A DNA stretch of 64,000 nt from Strobilurus pachycystidiatus (taxonomy: Eukaryota; Basidiomycota; Agaricomycetes; Agaricales; Physalacriaceae). The stretch lies in NCBI GenBank assembly GCA_019915135.1, contig JAHLMK010000006.1, positions 62,001 to 126,000 of the forward strand. Direction: 5' to 3'. The notes under the pieces were generated by a model. That model was not told the DNA's origin. It saw only the letters and a list, made by a program, of their open reading frames with translations, and did not search any database. Both the position numbers and the translations under genes were made by a program. This document shows positions 11,486-21,337 of the stretch, piece by piece (position 1 is the first letter of the stretch; each line of letters starts with the position of its first letter).

Positions 11486-12982
11486 ATGAGCTCCGAGTCG
11501 CACGCACGTCTCTCCTGCCATTCTTGCGGGGAGCCGTATCGCTTTGACCAATCTCCCGGATTATCCTCCAAAGTATATGACACCCTTCCCCCCTACAACG
11601 ATGCGACTTCTGACGGAGATATTCCTAACGCACTGCGAGGGGTAGCTGCTGTAGACAGCGAGTTAGAACGCCTGGACGCTGCCATTGCTCTCATGACTGC
11701 TGAACGAGAGCACCTACAAGCAGAGCGAGCGCGCCTCGAGATCGTCGTCATACGCTTTCGTGCTGTCCTCTTGCCTCTGTGCCTTTTCCCCGTCGAGTGC
11801 ATGACCGAGATATTCCGTTGGTATTGCGACGACGAAGAGGACTTCGTTTTCGATACCTCAAAGGGCCCGTGGGCTCTTAGTCATGTCTGCACCTCCTGGA
11901 GAGACATCGTTCTTGGCAATCCTGCCTTCTGGTCCTTCTTCAACTTCAACGAGCGCGGAGCATTGTTGTATCCTCGCGGATGGAGGAAGCTTCTCAGCAC
12001 CCGTCTTGAGCAAACAAGCAATCAGCCCATATCCTTTCACCTCTCGGCCTTTGCAATGGAAGACGACTATGATAGCGGCTGCTCGCTTGAGAACGACAAA
12101 ATACGATCAACTCATCGCCGATGCTTGAAGCGTTTAATCGAGCATTCGGCTCGGTGGAAGCGTGTGTCCCTCAGTGTTGGATGGTACATTCTCAAGCACC
12201 TGCGCTCGGTCGTTTGTGGTTTTCCCTATTTGGAGTCACTTTCCATCGACCTCTCAGAGGCCGACGATCTTCCCTCTGGTGGTGCCACCCTCGAGGTCTT
12301 CGAGGCCGCACCCCTACTCCACACCGTCCGTGTAGATACTGTTGATGGGCTTGTCCTCCGTCTTCCGCTCTTACAGTTACGTACTGTTCGAGTGCACAAC
12401 CGGTGGGATATCAACTCTGTGAAGGATGCCTTTGCTTTTCTGTCGGGCTGTCCGTGCTTGGAATCCCTCACCGTGGACTTTGACAAATTCAGCCTCAGTA
12501 AACACGGAGCCCAAATCGAAGTCGTCTCCGCCTCTCTTCTTTATCTCTCCATCCCTGCGGTGAACAATCCGCTTGCCGCCGAAATACGTACACCTCACTT
12601 ACAGGAAATCCATGTCCACGAGCTCAAAGATATGTCTTGGCTCTTGACATTCCTTGAGCACTCACGCTGTCAGCAACTGAAGCGTCTACATCTTCACGTT
12701 GCTCTGGAGTCATGCTCAAATTTTCTCGACGTCATCCGCCCAGCGATGGAGATGTTACTTGCACTCGAAGAGGTGCACATACTGCCGGAAGGGATGGCGG
12801 AGGAGGAAGATGACGACGATCCAGATGAGGATTACGAGGCTGAGAGGCAGAAAGCTTTCGACGAATTCATGAATTTCCTAGAGAACGGGAAACTCTCGGA
12901 GATCGAGAAGAAGTTATCGAACCTCAGGTTGTTGAGGATGGATTTCGGAAGACCTTCATGGCGTCACCAGATCACCTTCTAA
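11486..12982 (+). CDS. F-box protein with LRR-like tail (498 aa)
   Basis: Single-exon gene. The N-terminus has a short Cys motif, SCHSCGEPYR. A predicted coiled coil follows (about residues 55-90, Glu/Arg/Leu-rich), then the F-box near residues 100-150 with FPVECMTEIFRWYC and WALSHVCTSWRDIVL. The rest is an irregular leucine-rich array ending in an acidic run and WRHQITF. F-box proteins are substrate adaptors of SCF ubiquitin ligases, the F-box binding Skp1; the substrate is unknown. It belongs to a family with three other members here (16613, 59752, 62170). This architecture is greatly expanded in Agaricomycetes. No damage was seen. It starts 130 bp from the end of the pogo-like element. Confidence 0.85.
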   Translation: MSSESHARLSCHSCGEPYRFDQSPGLSSKVYDTLPPYNDATSDGDIPNALRGVAAVDSELERLDAAIALMTAEREHLQAERARLEIVVIRFRAVLLPLCLFPVECMTEIFRWYCDDEEDFVFDTSKGPWALSHVCTSWRDIVLGNPAFWSFFNFNERGALLYPRGWRKLLSTRLEQTSNQPISFHLSAFAMEDDYDSGCSLENDKIRSTHRRCLKRLIEHSARWKRVSLSVGWYILKHLRSVVCGFPYLESLSIDLSEADDLPSGGATLEVFEAAPLLHTVRVDTVDGLVLRLPLLQLRTVRVHNRWDINSVKDAFAFLSGCPCLESLTVDFDKFSLSKHGAQIEVVSASLLYLSIPAVNNPLAAEIRTPHLQEIHVHELKDMSWLLTFLEHSRCQQLKRLHLHVALESCSNFLDVIRPAMEMLLALEEVHILPEGMAEEEDDDDPDEDYEAERQKAFDEFMNFLENGKLSEIEKKLSNLRLLRMDFGRPSWRHQITF

Positions 12983-13418
12983 TGTATCAGGGATCTCCAT
13001 CTGTACCAGTATTCTGTAAGTACTTGTGCTCTTCATCTTTGCTTGCTTTCGGCGGGAATTTGTACAGGCTATAGGTTTTCCATCAAATCGTACATGATAG
13101 GATACGTACTTCCTGAATAAAATCAGCTCATGGCTTCGAAAGCGTATAGCGGAGTCGAAGGGCATGTATGAACTCCCGCTCGCAATGCGTATAGTAGAAG
13201 CTGTTTATGTATCCCCTTTTGTGAGAATGACATCCTCTCTCTCGCGGCTAAGGGAGCAACCTGGCGTCGATACTTAGGAGTTTCGTGACTCCCTAGATGT
13301 CAGTGTACTATTCCGCGTCTTGTAAAACTATGGTAACTTGTCGCTTGGAATATAGTACACGGTCCTAAGTGCAAATTTGATGAAATAAATCCTACACAAG
13401 AAGACCACAGCTAGACCC
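12983..13418. other. Intergenic between convergent genes
   Basis: No coding sequence or repeat recognised. It lies between the 3' ends of the F-box gene and the Pro/Gln-rich gene, so it should hold two 3' untranslated regions. Confidence 0.4.
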
Positions 13419-15718
13419 CTACGCCGGCAAACACGCATGCACCAACTCCACCCACGTCGGCGGTGTCAACTCCTTCCAGCGATACCTCCAAAATCCGTCC
13501 ACGAGCGTCATCACTACCATCGGATGCCCACCACACTTATTCAATGGCACACACATCTCCTTCAGCTCCGCATACGTCGGAGGCGTATCGCTCGGCACCG
13601 TCGCATACGGGTTCTCCATGAAGATGTTAACCCCACACAGCGGGTGCTTCTGGTTGGGCTGAGGTGTGTAGAGTGGTTGCTGAGGCATCCGAGTAGGCTC
13701 CTTCTTTGGTCGACGTTTACATTCCGGTGTGAAGATAGAGGTAGATGAAATGTTGGTGCGGTCGGATAAGGCAGTGCAGTAGGAAGATACTGGAGGCGCT
13801 GAGAAGGCGTACGGCGTGTTCTGCACCGAAGGAGATGCTTGCTGGTTGAAACCAGGTGACGGCAAGGCGTTGACCCCTGTACCAGGCGTCGTCTGTTGGT
13901 TGAACGCTGCCGTCGCCTGTGGGTGGTTTGTCGCCGCAGCCTGTTGATTGAACGCAGAAGTCGCCTGTTGGTTGAACCCGGACATCGGCTGTTGATTGAA
14001 CACCAGCGTTTGCTGTTGGTTGGATGCTGGTGTCGCCAACTGACCACACACAGGCGTCGAATTGTATATCGGCGTTGCCAACTGGCCATAAACCTGCGGA
14101 GTGAACACCGGCTGTGCAAACACAGATGACGCTGAGCCAGACGCCACATCTACCATCTCCACCTCCGTAATACCCTCGACCGCATCCGCATCCTGCATGG
14201 GGTAGTCCGCTCCAACATCAATGTCCATGAATTCATCTGATTGCAGCAAAGGTGCAAAGACCAGTGGCGGCGGCGGGGAAGGCTGGATTGTCGAAGGAGC
14301 TTGAGTTATTAGAGGTGGTGGCGGAGGAGCTTGGTCAATCAAAGGTGGAGTTGGCTGAGTTTGTATGACTGGGACCGGGACCAGGATTGTAGGACCAGGC
14401 GTTGACATTCCTAACATCTCTCCTCCTCCTGCTAGAGGCGGCGACGTGCCCAAAGATGGAGTAGATGATCAAGGTGTAGTAACGGTTTCGACCTGGGGCG
14501 TGACTGCCGTGTGTGGAAAGACTTCAGTCATCTGAGTCGAGGAGGAAGCGGGTGAAACCGAGGATGAGGGCTGGGTGGCCGTGGACAACGACGCTGGAGG
14601 ATTGAACAACGGGGCGCGCAGTGCGATTCTCGACGTCAACGTCGATATCGTAGCGGCTGGGGTCGATGTCGTGTTCCCTGGTTCAGGTGTAGATGTCTCC
14701 ATTTTAATCACCATCGTCCTTGGTGTTTGTGCTGCTGCCACGCCCGAAGTCGACTTTCCGGCCACGGTCAAACTCGAAACTGCCTCCTGCGCCACACTCC
14801 CACTCAGCTTCTCGAAGATACCCTCGACGCCATCCTTGAGCGGCTGCAGCATGTCTTCCACTTCCTTCCTTTTAACTCCCTTAGCACGCGCCATCACATC
14901 CGTGTATGCTTCCATCAGTTTCCGAATGCGCTTCAGGATGGTAGAGGTCGTGACAGTAGGCGTGGGTGTGGGTGTGGCGGTGACAGTGAGCTTGACGTGG
15001 GAAGTGGCGGACTTGCCACCGCCTCCCAACTTGTTGACTCTCCTAACCAACCCCTGCCTCTCAATATCCCCCTCTTTCACATGCTCCCTCAACCTCTCCA
15101 CCAGTCGCCTCAGAGCATCCATCTTCACCAGCTTCGCCTCAGCCTTGAGCGCGCGATCCTGGTATGGTCCATTTGAGATAAGAGTGTCTTTATCACGAAG
15201 GGCGGCGTGGAGGTGCTTGATGTTGTATTGAAGAGAGGAAATGGTCGAATTGAGAGAGGAGATGATAGTGGATTGGGAATGTATTGTTGATGCGAGTTTG
15301 GATGCCCGGGCTTCACACTGTTGTTGAGATTTAGAATGGGCCCAAGAGGAAGGAAAGGGAAAGCACAGACAGTATCAGTCCCACAGGTCGGGTTCGTTGG
15401 GAGTCTCACCAGTGAGGACTCGAAGTTTGCGTACACAACTGTACGTGGCGTTGGACCGAGTGTGGTCGCAGGCTCTGGAGTCAGGGCCATGCTTGTCTCC
15501 GCATCCAATGATAATAGTTTTGCATAGCTAGTCTAACACGCAAGGTCGTAAGCGTCGTTCAAGAAGACCACCAAACAGCCTACTTTGGACGGAGAAGGCC
15601 AAAGATCAAACAACCGATCGATGAAGTCGGAAAGCAAAACTCGCTGCTTGACCGTCATGAGGGACCACAAAGCGATGAACAGCGCCGGCGCTGCCAGAAA
15701 GTAGTCGAGTTCCATCAT
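13419..15718 (-). CDS. Coiled-coil protein with Pro/Gln-rich tail, in-frame TGA
   Basis: Exons 15718-15584, 15532-15410 and 15317-14469 join in frame to give 368 aa. The frame then continues past a TGA (14469-14471) for 350 more codons to 13419. The first part has a hydrophobic N-terminus (MMELDYFLAAPALFIALW), a Ser/Leu helical region and a coiled coil. The part after the TGA is Pro-rich, then has repeats of the type FNQQ, and ends in a conserved-looking domain with LCGVNIFMENPYATVPSD and WVELVHACLPA. So the TGA is probably a recent nonsense change, or an intron I could not place. A TATA-like box lies 80-90 bp upstream of the start. I do not recognise the family. The 5' part is duplicated as a relic near 57.0-57.8 kb. 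Confidence 0.55.
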
Positions 15719-16230
15719 TGGAGGTTATTGGGTGAAAGAGGAGTAAGCTTTGAGGGAATTGCTGGGAGGTAATTGGGAGACACCGCGACACCTTTGTGCG
15801 CTTTATAAATGTGGAAGGAAGGGCGGATCCATTGAGCCATCACCGATGAGTGGGGACGTAGAACAAGTGACCGTGCCCGAGGATAATGGCGAGATGGGAT
15901 AACAAGACCATGGTGGGGAGGGCGGGATCATCAGTGAGGGGCGACGATCCATTGCATGGTCTGCGCGTGGTGTCCTAGTCAGTGACGGTCCAGCTACCGT
16001 CATGGGGTTGTCAAATGAGCATGCCATGTTACAGACGGAAGGACGCACCACCACGTCTGCCGATGAAAGCAACCTGCGCAATATGCTTGGTAGACAACAA
16101 GGAAAGAGGGTCATGGGGAGTGTGCATTGGTTAAGCAAGCTCCGGAAAAGACCATTCAAACACTGCGTGGTACATGAGATTGATCGATAGCAAGCGACAT
16201 GTTCGAGCGACACACCTGCCGGGTAAACGA
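15430..16230 (-). repeat. 5' part and promoter duplicated at 57 kb
   Basis: This stretch, which covers the first two exons of the Pro/Gln-rich gene and about 500 bp upstream, aligns with 57020-57790 in the same orientation at an estimated 70-75% identity with many small indels. Upstream of the start codon I see no other gene. The region from 16231 to 16612 is empty. Confidence 0.7.
15802..15809 (-). promoter_or_regulatory. TATA-like box
   Basis: TTTATAAA lies about 85 bp upstream of the ATG at 15718 on the minus strand. The relic copy at 57 kb has lost it. Position and sequence only. Confidence 0.45.
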
Positions 16231-16612
16231 TCCTCTCACATATGCCTTCAAGGCACGCTCCTTGTTCCGATACAGACTGGGCTGGCAGAGTAGATTTGCC
16301 CCGTTATAGACCGTTTGGGCCGCAGCTGCATAGTTCGTTGAGGGAGATTACGCGTGTTTGTGCGCCTGCAAGGGAGAGCCGAGGATGGCGGGGTCGCTAC
16401 GTGGGCAGCAAATGGATCGAGCAGATTGTAGTCGACAGAAGGTCATGGTAAGAGTGCAAGGCGTTTAGGGCTAGGTCGGGGTTTGAACATGTTGATTTCG
16501 GCCGGCCCGGAGTCTTTTTGTCTTGAACTCAAACTTGCAGTAAGTTTCACATTTCAGTAAGTGTTCTATCAGGCGGCGCAATATCAAATGAGGCCAACGA
16601 CAAATTCATTAG

Positions 16613-18171
16613 ATGACCGATGCCGCATATCTGTCCTGCCATTCTTGTGGGGAGCCATACCGTTGTCCTGACGCCTCTCCGAGATACACCTCTAGCATAT
16701 ACGACAATTTTGCGTTCCTCAACGGGCCTGCCTCCGCTTACAATGAGCGGATCATACGTGAAGAGATTATACCCACTGCAAAGCATGAACTCGAGTCCTC
16801 GATGACGAGGAGGAACGGTTGTGTGCGACCATCGTCCTCCTACATGCACACCGTGACCGGCTTCGTGCCGAGAAACTTTGCTTGAAAACGATGATATCGC
16901 GTAGTCGTTGCCTCCTATCCTCGCAATGGCGACTCCCAGTAGAGTGCATGACAAAAACCTTTCACCTGTCCTGCCAATCTCCCAGGCTTGCTCGGTTACA
17001 GCCGCACGCGTTGGATACCTCAAAAGGTCCATGGCCAATCAGCCATGTCTGTAAACGTTGGCGCGATGTAGCGCTGTCTGACCCTTCCTTCTGGGCGACT
17101 CTAAACCTCCAATCCCACCAACATGTTATTCACGCTTTTTATCCTAGCGGCTGGACAGAACTTCTCTCTCTTCGACTCGAGCGTACAGGAACGTACCCTC
17201 TGACCTTCGAGATGAGCAAAGATGGAGCTGCGGACCTAGGTGTATTTTCCCGCACTACTCCCCCCGCAAGTAAAGAAACACTCAAAGAGGCTAATAACAG
17301 ATGCATTCGATTCCTGATGGATTGTGCGGAGCAATGGAAAGATGTGTCATTTGTTGTCGGTCCCTCTTTCCTTGAGGGTCTTTCCCACGTACGAGGAAGA
17401 TTGCCAATGTTGCAATCACTTTCTATCTGCACCGAACGTCCACCGGGATCCCCAGCCATTGATGCATTCCAGACGGCGCCATTTCTTCACACTGTCACCC
17501 TCTATGGTAAAACCATTGACATAGACATCCCATTGGTAGCCTTGAGACATGTTACCCTTCAAACGGGAGATGCAAGAAGCGCATCCAGAAATGCGGTCCA
17601 CTTTCTTACAGGTTGCCCTCGGTTGAAATACCTTACAGTGACGCATGTCCAAGAGGGTTCCGAGTCATTTTTTCCAGATGACGATCTCGCCCTTCCAGGA
17701 CTTACAACATCGCTTCACGGTCTTAAAGTCTCACTCTGTCCCCATTCTTCCTTCTTGAACAACCTTCGACATCCTTCCTTGGAGGGCCTGGAACTGGATG
17801 TAGAGGAGATGCACCTCGTCCTCAGATTCCTGGAGAACTCTCAATCCCGTGGGCTGAAGCGGTTGTATATCACCTTTGTCGAGGGCTCTGGGCTCTACTC
17901 GGACATAATTGAGCCGCTTCACGCGGCACTCGAACTCACGCCGGCGCTGGAAGAGTTGGGCATAACGGGAAGTTGCCACAGCAAGCTTTGCAACCAGCAA
18001 TTTCGAGAGTTGAAGCGGACTTTGAAGGTCTCCTCTCTCCGCGCCGACAAGCTCCCCGCACTTCGTCACCTTCAAGTTGTAGAAAGTCCGGTAGACGAAG
18101 AAGTTGATTCGAGCCGGGAAAACAACGATATCGAATCTGATGGCTCGGATGATGAAGTTGCTTCGGACTAA
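16613..18171 (+). pseudogene. F-box/LRR-like gene with a frameshift
   Basis: The N-terminus (SCHSCGEPYR, then EIIPTAKHELES) is open from 16613. The rest of an F-box protein is open from about 16797 in another frame: an LDDEEERL helix, PVECMTKTF, WPISHVCKRWRDVAL, LRR-like tail, acidic end. The switch needs one small indel between 16790 and 16800, with no intron signals there. The tail is otherwise whole to 18171. It could be a pseudogene, or a single sequencing error. It is the same family as 11486-12982 and 62170-63687. Confidence 0.75.
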
Positions 18172-19312
18172 AATATTTCGAATGTTGCTGGGTGTTCTTA
18201 TGATGATTGGTTATTCTGCGACCGTCACGCTCCACATAGATGAACGAGCCCGCGGGTGCATTTTGCCATGATTGTAAGGAGCCGCATTGATCCACGGCGG
18301 GCCCGTTTCACAATTACACCTCCTTCTTATACGAGAGCCTTCTCAATTCCATCCCGAACGAATTTCAAGTCACACACGCGGATGCACGTACCTTCCAATA
18401 AAGAGGGCCGTACCAGTGAAAAGAGACCTATTTAGACCCAATTTCAGAAAACAGCCGCAGATTCAACTATTGTTCTGTAAACTAGACAAACGACAGGGAG
18501 TAAAGGAGACAATCATACGAGATGACCGGTTGAACGTACACACTGAATGTGATGTGCGCCTTCTAATAATTGTCCCCGAGTCTCGAATAGCGCCCTATTG
18601 CTGAATCAGTGTCAGGTCAGTGGATTTCCATACATTGCAGCATTGCTATAGCATAAGATCAAGTTGTACATAAATCATTGTTATAGGAGTGAGCTACCGC
18701 CGCAGCAGCTCCCCATAGGCCATGTATTGCTTGCTCGGCGCTGCAGCCTAGCTGTCGCGGCTATTTCTGGGCCCGAATTGTGCTTCTATGTGCCCTTCGC
18801 GGCTTGATAGGGCTTGATCAAACAACGATGCCGTCGGGGACCAAATTAATAATTGATGGGCTGCGGCAGGACGGCAATGTGATCGTCAGAGAATAATGGC
18901 ATCGCTATCTGACGGACATTAAACCACGCAGAGTATAGTCTCATGATGTTGAATTTCACTGTAAAAGCCGTCACAGGCCACCAAAAGGCCTCCTTTGCAT
19001 TGAACTAGTGCACATTGTACTCGGTAACTTCCGGTCCGTCGTAAGAGATTAAGTCGGAAACATGTCTTTGAGTGAGCAATGCCCGCCTGATGATGTCCGG
19101 ACATGCACAGATATGTGAGGGACATACCGTATGCCTCAACTCAGCACCCCGCGTAACCGGCCGCGGGGCAATGCGAGCACTAAGGAGCCTTTCGTCATAC
19201 AATAAGTGGCAATGTCTGCTTTGATTGACGGTTTTGTAACCGTATCCTCCAAGTATCTGCCTATTTGGGCCGGTAGCAGCGGTGAGAGAGCTGGTCGAGC
19301 TCTCATACAGAT
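18172..19312. other. Intergenic, no gene seen
   Basis: Open frames here are short and lack domain-like composition. No repeat was recognised until the hairpin-bearing repeat at 19313. Confidence 0.4.
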
Positions 19313-19418
19313 GACACCGGGGGCACGGCCCATGGAAACATGTTCGTGGTGCCTTTATGGCACCACGCATGTAACTAGTCAGTTTTCGGGCCCTTTTCCG
19401 CCCGTCCGAACTGGTTCG
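19313..19418 (+). repeat. Interspersed repeat with perfect hairpin (copy 1)
   Basis: It contains GTGGTGCC-TTTAT-GGCACCAC at 19346-19366, an 8-bp perfect stem with a 5-nt loop, flanked by ACATG/CATGT that can extend the stem across small bulges. An inverted second copy at 54757-54873 is nearly identical across the hairpin and its flanks. Confidence 0.75.
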
Positions 19419-19821
19419 GCTTGGTAATTATTAATTCAATAGTTATCGTGAGCGATATGAATGTGTCAATATAATTCATTATTTGATAACGCGAATCTAC
19501 ATAAGTCAGCGCGTTACGCGCCAGTGAGATGCGTAAAAGCTCCGTCGACGCGCCTCCGCCGCCCTTCCTACGGAAATTAACCCGACCAGAACAAAGTCAA
19601 TCTGGTATAATCGAGGTGTGTTAACTAATATAATTACGGTATTGATACAGTACATGCACATACAGTGAGCGCGTACGATAGCGAATGCAATGTAAAGCAA
19701 AGCAATAACAAGAAGTACAATGTAGCAACAAAAAATAGCGTGGAATACAATGAGTCAGGATACGACTAGAAAACCTGCCGGAGGGTAAGGAAAGTATCGC
19801 AGACTGCAAGAGAATGTATAC

Positions 19822-20272
19822 CTCAATGTGATCGCTCTGGCGGAACCAATTCCTGAAGCGGCGTTCATTCTCCGGAGTGTTGGCGTGGCGCATGATCATG
19901 GCCCTAACGCTGCCAGGGTTCTCGAGCTCGTGAACGAACGGTGTACTGTCCGCCAATCCGTACCAGTGCACCGTGCCTATGCACCAGTTCTCCGCGTTGA
20001 ACACCCGGATGGTCAAGTGTCCATATGCGTCCTTGGTGTCGGGGTCGTGCCAGGCGGTTTTACTGGTGTTAAAATGAGAGACGGCCCCGGAAACGACGAA
20101 GTTCATACGCGAGTGCAAATGTGGCCGCATCAGGGCCAAAGCGAAACGCGTGCTTCCGGAGCGCATCGTGGAGGGCGGTATAGCCGACAGTCTGCCCAGT
20201 CGGGGCCTCCCACCGGGTGAAAAGATGCGGGCCATTGCGCGGGCGAAAGAGTCGAATAGTTTCAGCGGGCAT
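19822..20272 (-). CDS. Unknown small protein, at least two exons
   Basis: Exons 20272-20109 and 20062-19822 join in frame (135 codons) around a 46-nt intron (GTATGA...CACCAG). The frame has the G/C-rich third positions of real genes here. The protein begins MPAETIRLFRPRNGPHLF and carries Trp/His-rich stretches (HLTIRVFNAENW, TVHWYGLAD) ending NERRFRNWFRQSDHIE. A donor-like GTATAC follows at once, so a third exon is likely but was not resolved. A further upstream exon (to about 20471) is possible, but its phase does not fit. No family recognised. Confidence 0.5.
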
Positions 20273-20524
20273 GGTGAGAGCTAGAAGACGCCATTTGAGA
20301 ATACATCAGGATATAAACACGAAGACTTACCTTGCAAATGCCGATAGTTTGTGCGTTGTCGAGCGTGAATACAGGCGTTCGCGTGTTCGGCACTTGGATG
20401 GATGAAGCGATCGAGTCCGTATTTGGACGATTTGCATCCGGATCGTGATCACTGAATCCCACCTCCACCACTTACTCCAGCATCGCACTCTAGATTGGAC
20501 GACGCGCTCCAGTTCCGGCGATAT

Positions 20525-20971
20525 TCAACATGTAACGAACCGCGGGCACGTAAACGGTCGGCAGACGGTATGCATCGACTGCGGGTGCGGACACGACGAC
20601 TGGGGGGTGGACACGGCGAATGTAAGAACGTCTATTGTCGCTACAGGCGCCCGATCCGCCAACTTCAAGGTGCGTTGAGTTGCAGGATACCGTAACGATG
20701 TTGCAGCATTGTCTACTAGGTCAATGTCAATGGCGGATTCACCGACGGCCTCGATATCATCCTCGGCGCTGCATGCTTCTCCTCTTGGCTTGATGCGGCG
20801 GGTGCGAGCGGCTTCTTCCAAGTCATCGCCGATGCGGATGGTTTCTTGATCCCTGTCCTCCATACCGTCCCCCTCCTTTGACCTTCCAATCAGGCAGTCT
20901 TCCCCTTTAGCCACCTCCACCCCCTTGGGTCCTGTAGCATCATCGGACGACGACTGCACATCTTCCACCAC
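20525..20971 (-). CDS. Doubtful open frame, acidic and basic stretches
   Basis: 149 codons open downstream of the RPB1 relic. Composition is plausible for a disordered protein (Asp/Glu-rich with basic patches), but there is no ATG at the start, no clear splice sites and no recognisable domain. It could be an exon of an unresolved gene or chance. Confidence 0.2.
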   Translation of the reverse strand: MVEDVQSSSDDATGPKGVEVAKGEDCLIGRSKEGDGMEDRDQETIRIGDDLEEAARTRRIKPRGEACSAEDDIEAVGESAIDIDLVDNAATSLRYPATQRTLKLADRAPVATIDVLTFAVSTPQSSCPHPQSMHTVCRPFTCPRFVTC

Positions 20972-21129
20972 TACCCGTTCCTCAGCAAAGTCTTGCTCTC
21001 ACTCCGCATGCCCACAACTTCGCGGAAGAGGGGGGCAGGGGCAGGAAGGGGACGTTGAGGGTGATGGCGCAAATTCTTTAAAAATTGCGGGGACGAGAAC
21101 ATATTGATTGATAGTGCGCGGCACAGGGT

Positions 21130-21275
21130 GGGTGCGCGGAAGGTGGGGGGAGAGGGGGGGGGGTACGAGACGTGGGGGGTGGTACGAGACGTGGGGGGTG
21201 GTACGCCGACAGCGGAAGGTGAAGGGGGGGTGGGTGGGTGGGGGTGGCAGGGGGGGGGGGGGGGCGCGCGGAGCA
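21130..21275 (+). repeat. G-rich low-complexity tract
   Basis: Repeated runs of 4-13 G on the plus strand with short tandem copies of TACGAGACGTGGGGGGTGG. It lies just past the CTD end of the RPB1 relic. The run pattern allows G-quadruplex folding. It is a likely place for replication slippage. Confidence 0.7.
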
Positions 21276-21337
21276 GATGCGAAGCCCGAGGAAATGTTGC
21301 GAATACTTCGGCGACGTCGATGAGTGTCGATCGGGGG

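Noticed and set aside
19313..19418. Self-cleaving ribozyme
   Set aside because: The hairpin is strong, but I found no hammerhead (CUGAUGA...GAAA) or twister core around it.
19621..20235. 204-codon minus-strand frame covering the small gene at 20 kb
   Set aside because: Its first third is in the wrong frame by codon use. A 46-nt intron joins the better frames instead.
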